A stretch of 64,000 nt of DNA from Phascolarctos cinereus (Eukaryota > Chordata > Mammalia > Diprotodontia > Phascolarctidae), in assembly GCF_002099425.1 (NCBI RefSeq), contig NW_018343964.1, positions 13,998,001-14,062,000 on the forward strand, given 5' to 3'. This document shows, piece by piece, positions 59,945 to 64,000 of this stretch (position 1 is the first letter of the stretch; each line of letters starts with the position of its first letter). Under the pieces are notes generated by a model. That model searched no databases. It had not been told where the DNA came from and was given only the letters and a program-made list of their open reading frames with translations. The position numbers were made by a program, and so were the translations under genes.

Positions 59945-60135
59945 GTCATAGAATCCAGGCTGGAAGGGATCTCAGAACCCATCAAGCCCAAAGCCCTTAT
60001 TTTACAGATGAGGACTGGGGCGTGTGCCCAGTGAAATAAAATACCTTGCCCAGCGTTATACAGCTAGTGTCTGAGTCGATTTGAAATCTGCTCTTTCCTA
60101 GTCCAAGTCCAGAATTCTCTCCATTAAGCCGATTA
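59945..60135 (-). repeat. MIR-family SINE
   Basis: GTCATAGAATCCAGGCTGG, TTATTTTACAGATGAGG, CAGCGTTATACAGCTAGTG. Confidence 0.88.
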
Positions 60136-60219
60136 AACTACTGACATATAGCCCCTTAGGGAATTGATTATAGGTAGGGCAAAGGCTGGATCTTTTCATC
60201 ACACCCTCTATAAGAGACA

Positions 60220-60400
60220 GTGTGAGCCTGTAGTGGTTACTTGGATTCAGAAAGGCCTGGGTTCAGTCCTTTCCTCTGACACCTACTGGCTAAGTGACCC
60301 TGAGCAAGTCACTTAATCTCTCAGTGTGCCCTGTAATTGTCCAATACTAAGTTGCAAAGAAGTGCAGATCTAGATGGCCAATGAAATCAGAAGTCAAGTG
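60220..60400 (+). repeat. SINE
   Basis: AGAAAGGCCTGGGTTCAGTCC, CTAAGTGACCCTGAGCAAGTC, CAATACTAAGTTGCAAAG; its tail resembles 33945-34055. Confidence 0.8.
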
Positions 60401-60404
60401 CTAC

Positions 60405-60770
60405 CAACCTGCTGTCCTACATATCAGCCTGCTGGCACCAGAAGAGCTGTGGGTAAGGCAGGGCCCTTGCCCTAGTACCCTGGAACCTTCCTGGGTTTCT
60501 ACTTAAGCCCTGTGACATAAATACGATCTGCATTCTCTAACTTCCCTTATCTGCAGACAGAATGTCCGTCACTGCTCTATTTACAACTCCAGCCATTTTT
60601 AGAAGAGGGAGGGCTTGAGGCTTATGGTTTTTTATGAGCTCCCCAAAATGAAGAGGCTTCACATGATGCCTGTGATCAGGATTAGTAGGGGAAGTAAGGA
60701 AGTCCTGAATCTCTGTCCCACTCTAAGAAGTGATAACATAATGTTTTTTCCACTGGGCCTATGACATTGA
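60405..60770. other. CAPN2 intron 2, plain sequence
   Basis: No element recognised. Confidence 0.5.
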
Positions 60771-60772
60771 GA

Positions 60773-61036
60773 GGGGCAGCTAGGTGGTACAATGGATAGA
60801 GTGCCGGACCTAGAGTTGGGAATACTCATCTTTCTGAGTTCAAATCTGGCCTCAGATACTTACTAGCCATGTGACCCTGGGAAAGTCCCTTAACCTTGTC
60901 TGCCTCAGTTTCCTCATCTGTCAAATGAACCGGAGAAGGAGATGGCAAATCACTCCAGCGTCTTTGCCAAGGAAACCCCAAATGAGGTTGCCAAGAGTTA
61001 GTTCGATGTGACTGAAAGCAACTGAACAACACAAAT
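60773..61036 (+). repeat. Ther1/WSINE-type CORE-SINE, full length
   Basis: GGGGCAGCTAGGTGGTAC, CTTACTAGCCATGTGACCC, GGCAAATCACTCCAGCG, CTGAACAACACAAATG. Confidence 0.96.
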
Positions 61037-61129
61037 GACTCTGGTCACGTTTCAACTGGTTTTAGGAAGCAACCCTTCTGGGCTTGGTTCTCCATGAAGG
61101 TTTCTGTTCCATTCTCACTTTTTTCAATT

Positions 61130-61219
61130 CAACTTAGCAAGTGTTTATTCTGCCCTATTATATATAAGTGCTGCTGTGTTAGATGCCACTGATATAAAAA
61201 TAAGAGTCCCTGCTCCCCA
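61130..61219 (-). repeat. L2 3' terminus
   Basis: AGCAAGTGTTTATTCTGCC, GCTGTGTTAGATGCCAC, AGAGTCCCTGCTCCCC. Confidence 0.75.
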
Positions 61220-61366
61220 TTTTTTTTTTTGTGGCTAGGCAATGGGGTTAAGTGACTTGCCCAGGATCACATGGCTAGTGAGTGTTATGTATCTGAGGCC
61301 GGATTTGAACTCAGGTCCTCCTTACTCCAAGGCCAGAGCTCTATCCACTGCCCCACATAGCTGCCC
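61220..61366 (-). repeat. SINE1_Md-type SINE
   Basis: Poly-T, GGCAATGGGGTTAAGTGAC, GGATCACATGGCTAGTGAG, CCACATAGCTGCCC. Confidence 0.94.
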
Positions 61367-61427
61367 TCTACCCACTCTCCATTTGTTTAACAATACTTCA
61401 CTAAACTCTTATTGAGTATGGCACTGT

Positions 61428-61592
61428 GCTAGGACCCTCCTTCTCTTCCCTTCCTTTCCCTTTCCTTTCTCCTCCCTTCCCCCTCCTCTCCTTCCTTTTC
61501 TTTTCCCTTCCTCTCCTCCTTTTCCTTCTCCTCTCCTCCCTCTCCTCCTTTTCCTTCTCCTCTCCTCCCTCTCCTTGCCTTCCTTTCTCCTG
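61428..61592. repeat. Polypyrimidine tract
   Basis: About 160 bp of almost pure C/T on the plus strand. A 29-bp CTCCTTTTCC...-type unit is tandemly doubled between about 61515 and 61575. Confidence 0.95.
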
Positions 61593-61633
61593 GGAGCAAA
61601 TGTGTGCACAGGTAGGTAAATAAAAAACAATTT

Positions 61634-61776
61634 TTTTTTAGGCAATTGGGGTTAAGTGACTCGCCCAGGGTCACACAGCCAGTAAGTGTCAAGAGTTTGG
61701 TCTGAGGCCGGATTTGAACTCAGGTCCTCCTGACTTCAGGGCTGGTGCTCCATCCACTGCACCACCTAGCTGCCCC
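61634..61776 (-). repeat. SINE1_Md-type SINE with 15-bp target duplication
   Basis: GGCAATTGGGGTTAAGTGAC, GTCAAGAGTTTGGTCTG, CACCACCTAGCTGCCCC. AATAAAAAACAATTT at 61619-61633 and 61777-61791 is identical. Confidence 0.96.
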
Positions 61777-61869
61777 AATAAAAAACAATTTCAAGAGGGA
61801 GAAAGCACTAATGACTGGGGGGCTCAGTAAAAGTCATCATAAACTGGGTCATTAAAGAAGCCAGGGATT

Positions 61870-62155
61870 CTAAGAGAGGATGGTGGGGAGGGAGGGCACT
61901 TAAGACGTGACAGGCAGTTTGTGCAAAGGTACAGCAGTGGCAGATGGCATATCAGATAATAGGGTAACAACTAGCAGGGGAGCCTGACGGGATCAGAGAC
62001 TGCAGGAAGGGGAGTTGTATGAGCTAAGACTGGAAAGGCAGGTGGGAGCCAGATTGTAGAGGGCTTTAAAAGCCAGACTGAGAATACTGTATTTTGTATT
62101 GGAAGCAATAGAGAACTACTGAAGGTTTTTGAATTGGAAACAAATAAATGTTTAG
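61870..62155 (-). repeat. L2 ORF2 fragment
   Basis: GAGCCAGATTGTAGAGGGC, TTTAAAAGCCAGACTGAG, TGTATTGGAAGCAATAGAG match the L2 carboxyl-end segment seen at 600-680 and 56660. Confidence 0.85.
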
Positions 62156-62159
62156 ATCG

Positions 62160-62615
62160 CCATTGTAGGAATAATAGCTTGCTACCTTTCTCTTTTTGCT
62201 ACCAGGAAAACCATACCTGTGTATACCTACCAGCTGTGTACAGGCTCTTTACAAACAGACTCAGACCTGATCTTGGCAGGAAAGAGACACACCCAGGGAT
62301 TCCTCTGAGGACAAGTTGCTGCAAAACACATCTTATGAATGGGTCCCTTGACCTCCAACCCCGGGGAGATTTTCTGTAAATTTCCAGAGAACTGTGATTC
62401 CACCCCCTACCCTCCCAGGCTCAGTGAAGGAAGTCAGCACATGAAGGGCAGCACAGTGTCTGCAAGCCTGGGTGTGCAGGATGAGGCTGGTGCTGGCCCA
62501 GGCTCCTTAAGAGAGAGGAAGGGGAGTGTGGCTTTGGGCCTAATAAGGCTGCCTTTGGAGGCTCTGACAAAAGAAAAAATTCATGTAATTCTGTCTATGT
62601 ATGTGCTTCCCCTCT
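62160..62615. other. CAPN2 intron 2, plain sequence
   Basis: No repeat or exon recognised. Confidence 0.5.
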
Positions 62616-62619
62616 CCCT

Positions 62620-62785
62620 TTTCTAACATTTACATAGAACTTTGTCACTTACAAAGCACTTTACAGACATTATCTCTTCTGATGCCCACAAAAGACCCAG
62701 GAGGGAGGCAGTACAGGGATTTTTATTCCCATTTCATAAACAAGGAAACTGAGGCACGTGGAGAGGGCGGAGAAGCGACTTGTAA
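62620..62785 (-). repeat. MIR/CORE-SINE
   Basis: CATTTACATAGAACTTTG, CAAAGCACTTTACAGAC, ACAAGGAAACTGAGGCACG. Confidence 0.88.
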
Positions 62786-63124
62786 AAGGGCATACCGATA
62801 ATTTGCAGAGGATCCAGAATCTGAAACCGTTTCGTAGAAGCATAAGAGCTTTTTTTCCCTTTCCTCTTTCCAGTACTACATCAAATGCTCCTTTTTTATT
62901 ATGCCCACAAAACTCTGTGCTGGGTCCTAATACACTTTGTATGAAATGTAGCCTCTGTTCTCAAATGAGGAAATGGAGCAGGGATAAGTGAAGTCACAGG
63001 AGAAAACGGTGAGGATGCTTTGTAAACTGAGCACTAATGAGAGGACTCATTATTATTGATATTGCTATCACCAATAAGTTTTGAATTATTGATTCAAATT
63101 ATTAATAAATATTATTACTATACT

Positions 63125-63310
63125 TTAAAAGGCAGTGTCGGGTAATGGCTAGGCAGCCAGCCTCAGAGTAAGGAAGACCTTGGTTCACGTCTTGCCTTTG
63201 ATGTATACTGGCAATGTGACTACGGATAGGAAACAACCTGGCAACATTCCAGATCACTCCTTAAGACCACAGGGTGCAGAGTAGGTACAGATTTGTGTTG
63301 ACAGAGGGAG
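63125..63310 (+). repeat. SINE
   Basis: GGCTAGGCAGCCAGCCTCAG, GGAAGACCTTGGTTCACG, CTTAAGACCACAGGGTGCAG; same tail family as 33945-34055. Confidence 0.75.
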
Positions 63311-63311
63311 G

Positions 63312-63550
63312 CAGCTGAGATGAAGCTCTGGGCTTGGAGTCAAGAAGGCCTGAGTTCAAATCTAGCCTCAGACCCTTATGAGCTATATGATCCTGGGCAA
63401 GTTACTTAACTTCTGTTTGTCTCCATTTTCTCATTTATAAAATGGACATAATGATAGCACCTATCTCACAGGATCTTTGTGAGGATCAAATGAGATAACT
63501 GTAAAGTGTTTTCAGCACAGTGCCTGGTAGGAGTTACATAAATGCACTTT
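63312..63550 (+). repeat. MIR/CORE-SINE, full length
   Basis: GAGGCAGCTGAGATGAAGC, GGCCTGAGTTCAAATCTAGC, TTTATAAAATGGACATAATG, CAGTGCCTGGTAGGAGTTAC. Confidence 0.94.
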
Positions 63551-64000
63551 CTCTTCCCTTTCCCCATGCCAATCATAAGTCCAATGAAAACATCTTGTTG
63601 CTATCACTGGTCAGAGTGAGACCGGGATTCAAGCCTTCCTTCCTTGCCTTAGGAATCCAGGCACATGTGGTCTCTTCATCAGATTAAAAAAAGGAAGAGC
63701 TTAAGTGTTCCCTCTTCTATGAATGGACTTATAATTAGCGTTCAGTGATGGGCTCTGCTTAAGGGCAATGAAATTTACAGGCATGGACAACATTTAAATT
63801 CCTTTAACAGCCTATAAACAACTAAGCTTCTCTCCTCTTTAGCAAGAACAATTAATTAAAATGAGAGCCAGCGTGTCTGTAGCAGATAAAGGGCCATCTT
63901 GATATCAGAAAGATCTGGATTTAAGTCCAACAGCGGCTGGAAAAGCCACTTACCCTTTAAGGGCTCCAGGCCCCTTTCTAAGGCTAGACATCTCTTTTTT
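63551..64000. other. CAPN2 intron 2 at the window edge
   Basis: A SINE fragment (about 63865-63955, GATCTGGATTTAAGTCC) is the only element recognised. Intron 2 continues past the right edge, since exon 2 has not appeared. Confidence 0.55.

Noticed and set aside
61409-61692. Charged GRRGEGKGGE-type frames
   Set aside because: Translation of the polypurine strand of a simple tract.
47000-64000. Search for CAPN2 exon 2 (EICADPQFIIGGATR-type text) and exon 1
   Set aside because: No matching stretch seen on the minus strand; they are inferred to lie beyond the right edge.
1-64000. Search for tRNA, snRNA, rRNA genes, CpG-island promoter or CRISPR-like array
   Set aside because: Only tRNA-derived SINEs and simple repeats were seen; the spaced repeats are transposon copies. 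Neither gene's promoter lies in the window.

Overview
The window is mammalian and almost certainly from a marsupial. Two host genes are read exon by exon. The repeats include many short tRNA-derived SINEs with a GGCAGCTAGGTGG head, long Ther1/WSINE-type CORE-SINEs, MIR, old L2 and CR1/L3 LINEs, and marsupial-type L1 3' ends. I cannot tell an American from an Australian marsupial by eye.

Layout: positions 1-5,890 hold the 3' end of TP53BP2 (ASPP2) on the plus strand: a long intron, the exon for most of the SH3 domain (2104-2303), a 2.7 kb intron, and the terminal exon with the last 13 codons, the stop and a 3' UTR ending at an AATAAA near 5871. A gap of about 1.5-2.3 kb follows. From about 8.2 kb (or 7.4 kb) to beyond the right edge lies CAPN2, the catalytic large subunit of m-calpain, on the minus strand. 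Nineteen exons (family numbering 3 to 21) are read from 46942 down to the stop codon at 8694-8696. They run from the catalytic-cysteine exon to the WLCFSVL carboxyl end. Exons 1 and 2 and the promoter were not found and should lie to the right. The two genes are tail to tail, as in human 1q41.

The CAPN2 splice frame agrees at every junction except one. Exon 12 is one nucleotide short (211 instead of the expected 212), at a run of four A on the coding strand. This is either a sequencing or assembly error, a real frameshift, or a loss rescued by a second AG two bases inside exon 13.

The rest is introns filled with transposon relics: a CR1/L3 LINE (16.1-17.3 kb), an L2 LINE (56.5-59.3 kb) interrupted by two solo-LTR-like fossils and a SINE (one LTR carries a further SINE), two 5'-truncated L1 insertions with target duplications, two foldback hAT-type MITEs, an exact 64-bp tandem duplication, and several microsatellites. 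I see no RNA gene, CpG-island promoter, CRISPR array or new multi-gene system. The two genes have separate roles: ASPP2 binds p53, Bcl-2 and PP1 and promotes apoptosis; calpain-2 is a calcium-dependent cytosolic protease that works with the small subunit CAPNS1.
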